NCBI RefSeq assembly: GCF_003339845.1
Contig: NZ_PPTR01000001.1
Location: forward strand, 248,001 to 312,000
DNA length: 64,000 nt
Reading direction: 5' to 3'
From: Gordonibacter sp. 28C
Lineage (GTDB): Bacteria; Actinomycetota; Coriobacteriia; Coriobacteriales; Eggerthellaceae
A program made the position numbers and the translations under genes. Below the pieces are notes generated by a model that made no database searches, was not told where the DNA came from, and worked only from the letters and a program-made list of their open reading frames with translations. Every line of letters starts with the position of its first letter. The first letter of the stretch is position 1. This document shows positions 35,813 to 44,765 of this stretch, one piece after another.

Positions 35813-38563
35813 ATGGCGAAGCACATCAACAAAGAGATCGACGAGGACGGGATCCAATGGACCCAGAACCGTTGCTTCTTCTGCCATATGAACTGCTCCC
35901 TGTACGTGGGAGTCGACACGAAAACGGGTCAGATCGTCAAGATCGAGCCGAACGAAGAGCAGGGCACGGAGCTCTGCGAGCGCATCGGAGCGCATGGCGA
36001 GAACGCCATCCGCTTCCACTACCACCCCCAGCGCATCAACCACGCCCTGAAGCGGGTGGGGGAGCGCGGCGAGGACAAGTGGGAGGAGATTCCCTACGAG
36101 CAGGCGCTCGACGAGATCGCCGCGAAGCTGACCGAATTGAAGGAGAAGTACGGCCCTGAGACGCTCGTGGTTTCCGAGGGCACCTACCGCAGCGACCACC
36201 TGTGGGCCCGCAGCCGCTTCTCCAACCTGTTCGGCAACCCCGGCAACATCATCGACCCCGGCTCCATTTGCTGGTGCTGGACGTACACCATCAACCTGTC
36301 GATGTGCGGCTGGCCGCTTGAGCTGGCCATGCCGGTTACGCCCGAGTACGCCAAGACCATCGTTTTGTGGGGCACGCGCCGTCCGGGCGAGGTGTACGGT
36401 CCCCAGTCGCCCCTTTCGCGGCAGTTCAAGGGACTGCTGTCGCGCGACGGCTGGAAGCCCCGCATCATCTGCGTCGACCCGGTATGCGCCGGTTTGGCCC
36501 CCGTCTCGGAGCCATGGCTGAACATCTATCCGGGAACCGACGTCTACCTGGCCCTCACGTGGATCAACCTGGTTATCCAGAACAAGTGGTACGACGAGGA
36601 CTTCCTCAAGTACTGGAGCAACGCCGTTTTCCTGGTTCGCAAGGACGACAACCACATCCTGCGCACGGAAGACGTGGTGGAAGACGGGAACAACGACGAT
36701 TTCGTCGCCTGGGACGCCATCACGAACGGCCCCGTGTTCTGGAACTCCGATGAGAACCGCTACTTCAACGCCGAGGTCGACGCCGCGCTGACCGGCGACT
36801 TCGAGGTGACGCTCAAGGACGGCACGACAGCCGCGTGCTACACGGCGTTCGACGCCCTGACCGAGCGCATGAAGCAGTACACGCTCGACGAGTGCGAGAA
36901 GATCACCGGCCTCGAGCGCGGCAAGATCGTCGAGGCCATCCGCGCTTACGCTTGCGACGGACCGGCCACGATGGTGTGGGGCGTGGGAGCTTCCGACGCG
37001 CATGGCGTGAACTCGGTTTACGGCGGCGTGGCCCGCACCATCCTGCGCATCCTCACGGGCAACGTGGACAACCTGGGCGGCGACTACATCGGCGAGCCCG
37101 GCCCCGTGCCCGTTCCCGGCAAGGGCAAGGAGTTCCCCGTGCGCGACTCCGAGTTCGAGATGGCCGAGGTCGTCACCCCCGAAACGCGCAAGAAGCTTCT
37201 GGGCAACGACATATTCAAGGTCATGAGCTGGGAGGGATTCGAGCCGGTCGACAAGAACTACCGCAAGATGTGGGACATCCCCCGTCCGCAGGTGCACCAG
37301 CTGCTCGCGTCCACGCCGCTCGCCTACGACGCCATCCTCAAGGGCGACCCGTACAAGGTGAGCGCCTGGATCGCCTGGGGGTCGAACCCGCTGTCGTGGG
37401 CTCCCGACACGAAGAAGCTCTACCAGGCGCTGAAGGCGCTGGATTTGCTGGTGGTGGTGGACTACTGGAAGACGCCGACCGCCGCCTTGGCCGACTACAT
37501 CATGCCCGCCGCCGACTGCTTCGAGCGGCCCATGGCCACGTCGTTGGAGGACGGCAACGACTTCACGCTCTACGGCGACCGCGCCGTCCAGCCCGAGTTC
37601 GACCGCCACATGGACTTCGACTTCTTCCGGGGCCTGGGCGTGCGCCTGGGCCAGGAGGAGTACTGGCCGTGGGAGACCTACGAGGAGACCATCGACGAGC
37701 GGCTCGACCGCGTGCCCGACATGGACTACCAGAAGGCCATGAACCAGGGCAGCATCTACCCGTGCGGCGCCGTGCAGCCCGACAAGTACCGCCAGACGCT
37801 GCCGAACGGCCAGATCCGAGGCTTCGCCACCCGCTCTCGCAAGTGCGAGCTGTTCGTGTCCATGCTGGAGGACATCGGGTACGACCCGCTGCCGTACTGG
37901 TCTCCCATGTTCGAAAGCCCCATCGACACGCCGGAAGTGGCCAAGGAGTACCCGCTGCGCCTGACGGTGGGCGGGCGCTGGAGCCCCATGTACCACTCGG
38001 AGTGGCGCGTTCCCGGCCAGGGCACCCGCTCCATGTTCCCGTGGCCCACGTTCAACATCCACTACAACGATGCCCGCGACCTGGGCATCCGCGACAACGA
38101 GTGGTGCTGGATAGAGAGCCCGCGCGGCCGCATCCGCCAGCGCGCGAAGATCGGATGGGACATCAAGGAGGGCTGCATAGCCGTTCAGTCCCACTGGTGG
38201 TATCCCGAGCTGCCGGCCGAGGAGCCGTGGAGCCAGGGCATCTTCGAATCGAACGGAAACCTGCTCTGCCCGTCCGACTTCGAATCGCTCGACCCGCTGG
38301 GCGGCAACTGGGTGACGCGCGGGCTGCTGTGCAAGGTGTACCCCTGTATCGACCCGAAGGACCGCAGCGAGAAGGAGATACCCGTCGAAGAGTTCTTGAA
38401 GGGCGACACCTTCTACCACCGGGAGTACGAGCACCTGGGGGCCGTCGAGGTCGATAAGTTGGACGACGAGCGCAGCTACGGCGCCAACACGCTCAAGGCG
38501 CCTGCCGAGCCGCACACGATGAAGCCCGACTTCAAGCCCGGCGTGGTCGACCGCAAGGCGTAA
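35813..38563 (+). CDS. Molybdopterin oxidoreductase catalytic subunit (cluster B, second), acetylene-hydratase-like
   Basis: A 916-residue protein, ATG at 35813 after AAAGGAG. Cys21, Cys24, Cys28 and Cys55 form the [4Fe-4S] site. 'INHALKRVGERGEDKWEEIP' and 'YEQALDEIAAKLTELKEKYG' match domain I of acetylene-hydratase-like members; Cys153 ('GSICWCW') is the likely Mo ligand by position. The molybdopterin-binding C-terminus begins near 730 ('YPLRLTVGGRWSPMYHSEWR'). No Tat signal. It has no DmsB partner of its own; a small ferredoxin gene follows 153 bases later. The substrate is unknown. Confidence 0.83.
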   Translation: MAKHINKEIDEDGIQWTQNRCFFCHMNCSLYVGVDTKTGQIVKIEPNEEQGTELCERIGAHGENAIRFHYHPQRINHALKRVGERGEDKWEEIPYEQALDEIAAKLTELKEKYGPETLVVSEGTYRSDHLWARSRFSNLFGNPGNIIDPGSICWCWTYTINLSMCGWPLELAMPVTPEYAKTIVLWGTRRPGEVYGPQSPLSRQFKGLLSRDGWKPRIICVDPVCAGLAPVSEPWLNIYPGTDVYLALTWINLVIQNKWYDEDFLKYWSNAVFLVRKDDNHILRTEDVVEDGNNDDFVAWDAITNGPVFWNSDENRYFNAEVDAALTGDFEVTLKDGTTAACYTAFDALTERMKQYTLDECEKITGLERGKIVEAIRAYACDGPATMVWGVGASDAHGVNSVYGGVARTILRILTGNVDNLGGDYIGEPGPVPVPGKGKEFPVRDSEFEMAEVVTPETRKKLLGNDIFKVMSWEGFEPVDKNYRKMWDIPRPQVHQLLASTPLAYDAILKGDPYKVSAWIAWGSNPLSWAPDTKKLYQALKALDLLVVVDYWKTPTAALADYIMPAADCFERPMATSLEDGNDFTLYGDRAVQPEFDRHMDFDFFRGLGVRLGQEEYWPWETYEETIDERLDRVPDMDYQKAMNQGSIYPCGAVQPDKYRQTLPNGQIRGFATRSRKCELFVSMLEDIGYDPLPYWSPMFESPIDTPEVAKEYPLRLTVGGRWSPMYHSEWRVPGQGTRSMFPWPTFNIHYNDARDLGIRDNEWCWIESPRGRIRQRAKIGWDIKEGCIAVQSHWWYPELPAEEPWSQGIFESNGNLLCPSDFESLDPLGGNWVTRGLLCKVYPCIDPKDRSEKEIPVEEFLKGDTFYHREYEHLGAVEVDKLDDERSYGANTLKAPAEPHTMKPDFKPGVVDRKA

Positions 38564-38716
38564 GACCGGCGTTTGCGCGACGTCGCGCGGCCGGCCTCGG
38601 TACCGGGTCGCGCGGCGGGCGCGCCGATGAGGGAGGCGAGGCGCCCGACTGCGCGGAGGTTCGGTCGGGTGCCGCGTTGAGAGGGGGACGTCTTCTACGG
38701 GCCACCGAGACAGTTC

Positions 38717-38950
38717 GTGCAAGGCGCACGGAACGCGATCCGCGCGCATCCGGAGCGGTGCGTGTCCTGCGGGCGCTGCCTGCTCGCATGCCGCAAGCAG
38801 GGCGTTCTCGAATTCGACGGAGACGGGCGGGTTCGCGTGGCCGATGCGGCGCGATGCTCGGCCTGCTATCGATGCGTCGACGTTTGCGCGCACCGGGCGC
38901 TGACATCCGGGCTTCCCGGAGGGTTCGAGGGGGAGATGCGCTCCGAATGA
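38717..38950 (+). CDS. Small 2[4Fe-4S] ferredoxin-like protein
   Basis: A 77-residue protein with two sets, 'CVSCGRCLLACRK' and 'CSACYRCVDVCAH', each CxxCxxCxxxC, enough for two [4Fe-4S] clusters. It starts at GTG 38717 with only a weak ribosome site; the frame is open back to 38681 without a better start. It lies between the second cluster B enzyme and the MFS gene on the same strand, so it is a plausible soluble electron carrier for an enzyme that lacks a DmsB-type partner. Confidence 0.65.
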   Translation: MQGARNAIRAHPERCVSCGRCLLACRKQGVLEFDGDGRVRVADAARCSACYRCVDVCAHRALTSGLPGGFEGEMRSE

Positions 38951-39013
38951 AGGGCCCCCTGCAAGGGGCGTCACGAGAAATTCTCTGTATCATGGGATCG
39001 AGAAGGGGGAAAT

Positions 39014-40285
39014 ATGGTTAGTGCAACTATGCCCAAGCAGAAAACTCCAGTTCCGAAATACTCTTGGGCCGTTCTGGTTATGCTGTACCTGACGGCGGCG
39101 GCAGCCGCCCTCAACATGTTCAAAGTGTCCAGCTTGGCGACGGTGCTCATGGATCCCGTGGGCGGGCTCGGCATTCCGGTCACCGACATCGGCACGCTGA
39201 TGTCCGTGTTCTCCGTGGCCGGTTTGATCCTGGCCATTCCGGGCGGCCTGCTGGTGCAGCGGGCCGGCATCAAGGCGTCGCTGCTCATCGCCCTCGGGTT
39301 CCTTGCGGTGGGCTCCGTGGTGGGCGTCTTCGCTTCGTCGTACGAGATACTGGCCGCCACGCGCCTCGTCGAAGGCGTCGGGTTCGGCCTGCTCGGCGTG
39401 GCCATCCCCTCCGGCCTGGCCGCCTGGTTCCCCAAAGACCGCCGCGGCCTTCCGCTGGGCATCTTCACCACGTGGGTTCCGTTCGGAACGCTCATCATGC
39501 TGGTGGTGGCCCCCGCGCTCGCTGCGGCCTTCGGGTGGCAGGGCGCCTGGTGGTTCGGCCTGATCTGCGCGGTTGCGGCCTTCGCGGTCGTGCTCTTCGC
39601 GTTCCACCTGCCCTCGGAAGAGGAGTACGTCGCGCTGCACGGGGAGAAGCCGTTCGTCGAGGGGGCTTCCAAGGAAGAGGTCACGGCCTCCTTCAAGGCG
39701 TCCCTCAGGGTTCTCAAGGACCTGCGCATCTGGATGCTCGCCCTGGTGTTCGCCATCTTCAACGCCGTCTCTCCCGGCGGCACCACGAACTTCTTGCCCA
39801 CGTACCTGGTAGAGGGCGTGGGGATGGACCTGGCCATGTCCAACTGGACGGTGGCCGCCATGATGATAGGCGTGTGCCTGTGCGAGCCTTTGTGCGGCAT
39901 GCTGTCCGACAAGATCGGATCGAGGAAGAAGGTCATCGTCATTCCGTTGATGGGCCTGATCGTCACCTCGTTCTTCATCTTCAACCCCGTTCTGGGCTTC
40001 GCCGGGCTCGTGGTGTGCATCTTCATCCACGTGTCGATATTCTCGTCCGGCGTTTCCACGGGCACGTACGCCGCCGCGCCCGAGCTGGCCGGCAAGCCCG
40101 AGCATGCCGGCATCGCGAACGGCATGGTGGCGGTGGGCCAGAACCTCGGCCTTCTCGTGGGCCCCTTGGTGTTCTCGAACATCTTGGCGGCGACGGGGAA
40201 CGACTGGCTGAGCGTGGGTTGGTTCTGGCTCGTTCCCGCAGCCGTCGTCGCGGCCGTTCTCTCGCTGTTCATCAAGGCGCGGTAA
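39014..40285 (+). CDS. MFS transporter, cluster B
   Basis: A 423-residue major facilitator protein with twelve helices, ATG after AGAAGGGGG. 'QRAGIKASLLIALG' follows helix 2, and 'RLVEGVGFGLLGVAIPSGLAAWF' is the helix 4 region. The middle loop carries 'LPSEEEYVALHGEKPFVEGA'. It closes the structural part of cluster B and is followed by a clear Rho-independent terminator. Like the carriers of clusters A and C, it probably moves the molybdoenzyme substrate; its sequence does not reveal which. Confidence 0.86.
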   Translation: MVSATMPKQKTPVPKYSWAVLVMLYLTAAAAALNMFKVSSLATVLMDPVGGLGIPVTDIGTLMSVFSVAGLILAIPGGLLVQRAGIKASLLIALGFLAVGSVVGVFASSYEILAATRLVEGVGFGLLGVAIPSGLAAWFPKDRRGLPLGIFTTWVPFGTLIMLVVAPALAAAFGWQGAWWFGLICAVAAFAVVLFAFHLPSEEEYVALHGEKPFVEGASKEEVTASFKASLRVLKDLRIWMLALVFAIFNAVSPGGTTNFLPTYLVEGVGMDLAMSNWTVAAMMIGVCLCEPLCGMLSDKIGSRKKVIVIPLMGLIVTSFFIFNPVLGFAGLVVCIFIHVSIFSSGVSTGTYAAAPELAGKPEHAGIANGMVAVGQNLGLLVGPLVFSNILAATGNDWLSVGWFWLVPAAVVAAVLSLFIKAR

Positions 40286-40315
40286 CGGTTCGAGCGGTAA
40301 AGGAGCTTCTGTTCG

Positions 40316-40347
40316 AGTCGGGGCCCCTCGGGCCCCGACTTTTCTTT
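40316..40347 (+). terminator. Rho-independent terminator of cluster B
   Basis: AGTCGGGGCC (40316-40325) pairs with GGCCCCGACT (40331-40340), followed by TTTCTTT. It lies 31 bases after the MFS stop and 93 bases before the LuxR gene. Confidence 0.9.
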
Positions 40348-40439
40348 CGGGTGTCATACGGTTTGCGGGCGGCAGCGGCCCCGCCGTTGCGGCATGCTAC
40401 CATGATGCCCGCAGCAACCTACATCCAAAGGGGGAGGAT

Positions 40440-41909
40440 ATGGGCGACGTGCGAAAGCTGGACGGGGCGGGAGTTGGAGAGGACAGGCGAGGGCCTTCGG
40501 TCGTCATCAAGATCGACTGCGCGGTTGTCTTGGGCACCCTCGCGCATGCATGCTGTCTCGCCGCGATTGCCGTGGCGTTCCTATCGCCCCAGATGATGGG
40601 GCAGGGCGACACGGGCGTTTTCGATCAAGGGTGCCGTGCCGCATCCGTGGCGGCCTGCGTCGTGAGCTTTCTGTGCGCGCTGCTTTTGGCGAAGAAGGTG
40701 CTCGCCCGCCTTTCGCGCATCGTCACCATCCTGTTCAGCGTGGTGGGGTGCCTGCCCCTGGCGGCGATGATCTGGACGGGGGACCATCCTCTGTCTCTGT
40801 GGTTGGTCGTTTGGGCCCTGAGCGGCGTCGCCCTGGCGGTGCTGGTGTATCGATCCAGCCTGTTCTATTCCATGGCCGGCTCGTCGAAGACGGTCATCAT
40901 CGTGGTGGCGGTGTCCCTGGCGCTCGCTGCCGGCATCTTCGGCCTGTCCGCTTTCGCGTTGAACGCCGTGGGCGTTTCTGTCGTTCTGGCGGTTTTGCCG
41001 ATCGCATCCACGGTGCTGTTCGAGATGGGCAAGAGCATCGTACCGCGCGAAGAGGGCTTCGACGACATGGAGTCGGAGCGGCTATTCTTCGAAGGCCGGC
41101 TGCGGCAGGGTCTTGTCGACGGCCTGTGGGGCATGGCTGCGGGGTTCGTGCTGGGCCTGTTCGTGGGCACGGGCGAGGCGTCCGTCTTCCCGGCGGGGTC
41201 GCTTGCGGCCCTGATCGCCGCCGCGGTGTTGTGTGCGGTTATCGCGTTCGCGCACAACGCGCGGCATCTGTTCCTGGGGGACGTCGAGGGAATGCTCCTT
41301 CCTGTCTGCGTCGCGTCTCTGCTGCTGCTCGCGGGGCTTCCCCAGGACATGCTGGGCGTGGCGAGCCTGTTGATGCTGGCGAGTTTCGTGCTGTACGTGG
41401 AGATTCGCCTGCTGGACATCGCCGATTTCGTGCGAGAGCTCAAAACCCATGCCGTGTCGCTCGTCAGCTTGGCTATGATCGCCCAGGGGGCGGGCGTCGC
41501 GTGCGGATGGCTCGGCGCGATGGCCGTGCTGTACTGGCACGTCGAGTCGCCGTTTATTCCCGTTATCGCTTCGGCCATCATCTTGGCCGCGGTCGTGCTG
41601 CTGGTCGCGGAGGGACAATGCGCGCGGGCGGACGCTCAGGCTGCGCCGGTGGGGGGTCTGCTGTCGGAAGACGCCTCGGAGGGGAAGTGGCGGCGGCGCG
41701 TCACCGAGATATCCCAGGAGGCGAAGCTCTCGCCGCGGCAGCACGAGGTGTTCGTGTTCTTGGCCAAGGGGCGCAACGCCCAGTACATCGCCAACGAGCT
41801 GTTCATCGCCGTCCATACGGCGAAGGCCCACATTTACCGGATCTATCAGAAAGTGGGCGTGCACACGCAGCAAGAGCTGCTGGATTTCATCGAGAACCAT
41901 CCGAGCTGA
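40440..41909 (+). CDS. Membrane-embedded LuxR-family regulator
   Basis: A 489-residue protein, ATG after GGGGGAGGAT. Residues 20-395 contain about 12 hydrophobic helices, with a hydrophilic loop near 185-215 ('REEGFDDMESERLFFEGRLR'). The last 65 residues are a LuxR/GerE HTH ('LSPRQHEVFVFLAKGRNAQY', 'FIAVHTAKAHIYRIYQKVGV'). Such multi-helix LuxR proteins are common in Eggerthellaceae next to molybdoenzyme clusters and are thought to sense a transported or membrane-soluble signal. It is likely the controller of cluster B; no receiver or PAS domain is present. Confidence 0.87.
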   Translation: MGDVRKLDGAGVGEDRRGPSVVIKIDCAVVLGTLAHACCLAAIAVAFLSPQMMGQGDTGVFDQGCRAASVAACVVSFLCALLLAKKVLARLSRIVTILFSVVGCLPLAAMIWTGDHPLSLWLVVWALSGVALAVLVYRSSLFYSMAGSSKTVIIVVAVSLALAAGIFGLSAFALNAVGVSVVLAVLPIASTVLFEMGKSIVPREEGFDDMESERLFFEGRLRQGLVDGLWGMAAGFVLGLFVGTGEASVFPAGSLAALIAAAVLCAVIAFAHNARHLFLGDVEGMLLPVCVASLLLLAGLPQDMLGVASLLMLASFVLYVEIRLLDIADFVRELKTHAVSLVSLAMIAQGAGVACGWLGAMAVLYWHVESPFIPVIASAIILAAVVLLVAEGQCARADAQAAPVGGLLSEDASEGKWRRRVTEISQEAKLSPRQHEVFVFLAKGRNAQYIANELFIAVHTAKAHIYRIYQKVGVHTQQELLDFIENHPS

Positions 41910-42113
41910 GTTTTCGTTCTTTACCGCGGGGCGCCGATCGGTAGGCTCAGGGGCCCACGGTGTAGTCCGCAAGCATTACACGTCCGAGAACGGGGAAATC
42001 AGTCCGTGGGCCGCTGCCCTTTTCCGCGCCGTTTCGATAGGGTTGGCATCGTTTCGCGCGATCCCGACCATAAGCGGTCAGCTTCGCGTTCTGCGACGGA
42101 AAAGGAGAAAGCT

Positions 42114-42341
42114 ATGTGTTTCAGACCAGCAGCGGCAAGTACGGAGAACCTCGTGTGCCCCAAATGCGGCACGTCGAATCCGCCCGGCTCGACGAAGTGC
42201 CAGGGGTGCGGGGCCTCGGCGCAGGATCTCGCCGGAGCCGTGCCCGCCCCCGGCGTCCCCCAGGCCCCGGGAGCGCCGAAGGCCCCCGGAGCGCCCGGGG
42301 CTCCCGGCATGCCGAAGCCTTCCGGAGCGCCTCGAGCCTAG
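42114..42341 (+). CDS. Small zinc-ribbon protein with Pro/Gly/Ala tail
   Basis: A 75-residue protein, ATG at 42114 after AAAGGAG. Residues 14-32 hold 'VCPKCGTSNPPGSTKCQGCG', a CxxC-x12-CxxC zinc ribbon. The remainder is a low-complexity Ala/Pro/Gly tail with repeated GAP units. It has no recognised function and may be a scaffold or nucleic-acid-binding protein. It lies alone between the LuxR gene and htpG. Confidence 0.65.
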   Translation: MCFRPAAASTENLVCPKCGTSNPPGSTKCQGCGASAQDLAGAVPAPGVPQAPGAPKAPGAPGAPGMPKPSGAPRA

Positions 42342-42383
42342 GGTTGGGTTTTGCGCCGCGCAAAGCAGTTTGCGGTGCGGACG

Positions 42384-42410
42384 GCGGCGGCGCTCATCGA
42401 GCGCCGCCGC
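42384..42410 (+). terminator. Hairpin after the zinc-ribbon gene
   Basis: GCGGCGGCGCTC (42384-42395) pairs with GAGCGCCGCCGC (42399-42410) around a 3-base loop, 43 bases after the stop codon. No T-run follows. Confidence 0.6.
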
Positions 42411-42464
42411 TTCGCTTCCCTCGGTAGTTCTTCGGGTTGTTTCCGTAATCGCGCGGCCTCCTTC

Positions 42465-42492
42465 TTGACAATGAAACGCGTCGTACTACAAT
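42465..42492 (+). promoter_or_regulatory. htpG promoter (TTGACA / TACAAT)
   Basis: TTGACA at 42465-42470 and TACAAT at 42487-42492, 16 bases apart, are close to the sigma-70-type consensus. Transcription should start near 42499, inside the CIRCE element just downstream. Confidence 0.8.
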
Positions 42493-42498
42493 CTCGTT

Positions 42499-42525
42499 TT
42501 AGCACTCGAAGGTTGAGACTGCTAA
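42499..42525. promoter_or_regulatory. CIRCE operator (HrcA-binding) before htpG
   Basis: TTAGCACTC (42499-42507), a 9-base spacer, then GACTGCTAA (42517-42525). The CIRCE consensus is TTAGCACTC-N9-GAGTGCTAA, so there is one mismatch in the right arm. It overlaps the expected transcription start, as for HrcA-repressed heat-shock genes. Confidence 0.88.
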
Positions 42526-42617
42526 GACAGGTCGATGCGCGCCGCGCGTCGGGGGCGGCCCGTCCGGCGGTCTTGCCGTGGAAGCAACTGTTCCAGACGA
42601 AGGAGAGGCACGCCACC

Positions 42618-44543
42618 ATGCGCAAGTTCAAAACAGAGAGCAAGAAGCTACTCGACCTCATGATCAATTCCATCTACACGAACCGCGAGATATTCCTGCG
42701 CGAGCTCGTCTCGAACGCGTCGGACGCGGTGGACAAGCTCTACTTCAAGAGCCTCACCGACAAGTCCATCGAGCTTTCGAAGGACGAGCTGGGCATCAAC
42801 GTGGCGTTCGACAAAGACGCCCGCACCGTCACCGTGTCGGACAGCGGCATCGGCATGACGAAGGACGAGCTCGACCGCAACCTGGGCACCATCGCGCATT
42901 CCGACTCCATGGCCTTCAAGATGGAGAACGACGAGGTGCAGGGCGACGACGTGGACATCATCGGCCAGTTCGGCGTGGGCTTCTACTCGTCGTTCATGGT
43001 GGGCAAGAGCGTGCGCGTGGTGTCGAGGGCCTACGGCAGCGACGAGGCTTGGGCCTGGGAGAGCGACGGCGTGGAGGGCTACACCATCGAACCGGCCGAG
43101 CGCGCCGAGCACGGCACCGACGTCGTCATCACGCTCAAGGACAACACCGACGAGGACAACTACGACACCTATCTGTCCGAGTACGGCCTGAAGGACCTGG
43201 TGAAACGCTACAGCAACTACGTGCGCTACCCCATCCGCATGGAGGTAACGAAGTCGCGCGAGCTGCCCAAGCCCGAGGACGCCGGCGACGACTACGTGCC
43301 GCAGTACGAGAACTACACCGAGCTCGACACCGTGAACTCCATGATCCCCATCTGGAAGCGACGAAAGTCCGAGGTCGACCAGGAGGAGTACAACGAGTTC
43401 TACAAGACCGACTTCCACGACTTCGCCGACCCGGCCCGCACCATCTCCGTGCACGCCGAGGGCGCGCTGTCCTACGACGCGCTGCTGTTCGTGCCGAGCC
43501 GCGCGCCGTTCGACCTGTACAGCCGCGACTACCAAAAAGGCCTGGCGCTCTACAGCTCCAACGTGCTCATCATGGAGAAGTGCGAGGAGCTGCTGCCCGA
43601 CTACTACAACTTCGTGCGCGGCGTGGTGGACAGCCAGGACCTGCAGCTGAACATCTCCCGCGAGACGCTGCAGCACAACAGCCAACTGCGCGCCATCGCG
43701 AAGAAGATCGAGAAGAAGATCACGTCCGACTTGGAGAACATGCGCGACAACGACCGCGAGGGCTACGAGGCGTTCTTCGAGAACTTCGGACGCGGCTTGA
43801 AGTACGGCATCTACGCCAGCTACGGTGCGCAGAAGGACCCGTTGGCCGACCTGCTGCTGTTCTACTCCGCCAAGCAGGACAAGCTGGTGACGCTGGCCGA
43901 GTACGTGGAGGCCATGCCCGCCGACCAGCAGGCCATCTACTACGCCGCCGGCGAGTCGGTCGAGCGTTTGAACAAGATGCCCATCGTGAAAACGGTGCTG
44001 GGCAAGGGCTTCGACGTGCTGCTGTGCACGCAGGACGTCGATGAGTTCTGCTTCACCGCCATGCGCGACTACGGTGCGAACGAGGACGGCGAGGGCGCCA
44101 AGGAGCTCAAGAACGTGGCGTCGGGCGACCTCGACTTCGTCACCGAGGACGAGAAGAAGGAAGCCGAGGAGGCCACGAAGGAGAACGAAGACCTGTTCAA
44201 GGCCCTGAAAGACGCGCTCGGCGACGCCGTGACGAAGGTGGCCGTGTCCGCGCGCCTCACCGACGCCCCCGCCTGCATCACCGCCGAGGGCCCCGTTTCG
44301 CTGGAGATGGAGAAGATCCTGTCGAAGGGCCCCGAAGGTCCCGACGGCGTGAAGTCGCAGCGCGTGCTGGAGATCAACGCCAAGCATCCCGTGTTCGACA
44401 CGCTGAAAGCCGCCCACGAGGCCGGCGACGCCGACAAGGTGCGCCTCTACGCCGATTTGCTGTACAACCAGGCGCTTCTGGTGGAGGGCATGCCCATCGA
44501 CGACCCCGTCGCCTTCGCTCAGAACGTGGCGAAGCTGATGTAA
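42618..44543 (+). CDS. htpG: Chaperone HtpG (Hsp90)
   Basis: A 641-residue Hsp90 protein, ATG at 42618 after GAAGGAGAGG. The N-terminal ATPase (1-215) has 'NREIFLRELVSNASDAVDKL', 'DSGIGMTKDEL' and 'GQFGVGFYSSFMV'. The middle domain has 'LQLNISRETLQHNSQLRAIA', and the C-terminal dimerisation domain completes the length usual for bacterial HtpG. It acts in the cytoplasm on late folding intermediates and assists stress survival. It is monocistronic behind a sigma-70-like promoter and a CIRCE operator, so HrcA control is likely. Confidence 0.96.
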   Translation: MRKFKTESKKLLDLMINSIYTNREIFLRELVSNASDAVDKLYFKSLTDKSIELSKDELGINVAFDKDARTVTVSDSGIGMTKDELDRNLGTIAHSDSMAFKMENDEVQGDDVDIIGQFGVGFYSSFMVGKSVRVVSRAYGSDEAWAWESDGVEGYTIEPAERAEHGTDVVITLKDNTDEDNYDTYLSEYGLKDLVKRYSNYVRYPIRMEVTKSRELPKPEDAGDDYVPQYENYTELDTVNSMIPIWKRRKSEVDQEEYNEFYKTDFHDFADPARTISVHAEGALSYDALLFVPSRAPFDLYSRDYQKGLALYSSNVLIMEKCEELLPDYYNFVRGVVDSQDLQLNISRETLQHNSQLRAIAKKIEKKITSDLENMRDNDREGYEAFFENFGRGLKYGIYASYGAQKDPLADLLLFYSAKQDKLVTLAEYVEAMPADQQAIYYAAGESVERLNKMPIVKTVLGKGFDVLLCTQDVDEFCFTAMRDYGANEDGEGAKELKNVASGDLDFVTEDEKKEAEEATKENEDLFKALKDALGDAVTKVAVSARLTDAPACITAEGPVSLEMEKILSKGPEGPDGVKSQRVLEINAKHPVFDTLKAAHEAGDADKVRLYADLLYNQALLVEGMPIDDPVAFAQNVAKLM

Positions 44544-44546
44544 TCT

Positions 44547-44765
44547 GGTTCCGGCGGCTTCCAGCCGCCGGAACCCCTCGACGCTGCGGCCCGCCCTCGC
44601 ACCCGATCTCGCGGCGATGCCGAAGGCTCGCGTACCAAAGTACGCCACGCCTCCGCCATCCCCACGATCTCGGGCACGAGAACGGGCCTCGCTGGCTTAC
44701 TACGCCAACCCGTGCGGTTGTTTTCGCGCTGCGCGCGAAGCGCGGGTCGCTTCATTTCCGCGCCG
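44547..44765. repeat. Dispersed multi-stem structured repeat, copy B
   Basis: It starts right after the htpG stop. Parts appear in the same order as in copy A at 9184: a 13-bp hairpin (44547-44559 with 44563-44575), the box CGACGCTGCG (44579-44588), a long imperfect hairpin of about 100 bases with an apical GCGTAC-CAAA-GTACGC (44630-44645), then TACGCCAACC...GCGGTTGTTTTCGCGCT (44701-44730) and the box GCGCGAAGCGCGGGTCGCTT. The long stems differ from copy A in sequence but still pair. The setting is again the space between convergent genes (htpG and a LysR gene). Confidence 0.75.

Noticed and set aside
35732-38974. Very long open frame on the minus strand opposite the second cluster B molybdoenzyme (similar ones at 21280-24249, 32133-34496 and 1944-4028)
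   Set aside because: High GC in third codon positions removes stops from the opposite strand. The translations are Arg/His/Val-rich without domains, and the plus-strand genes are complete and recognisable.
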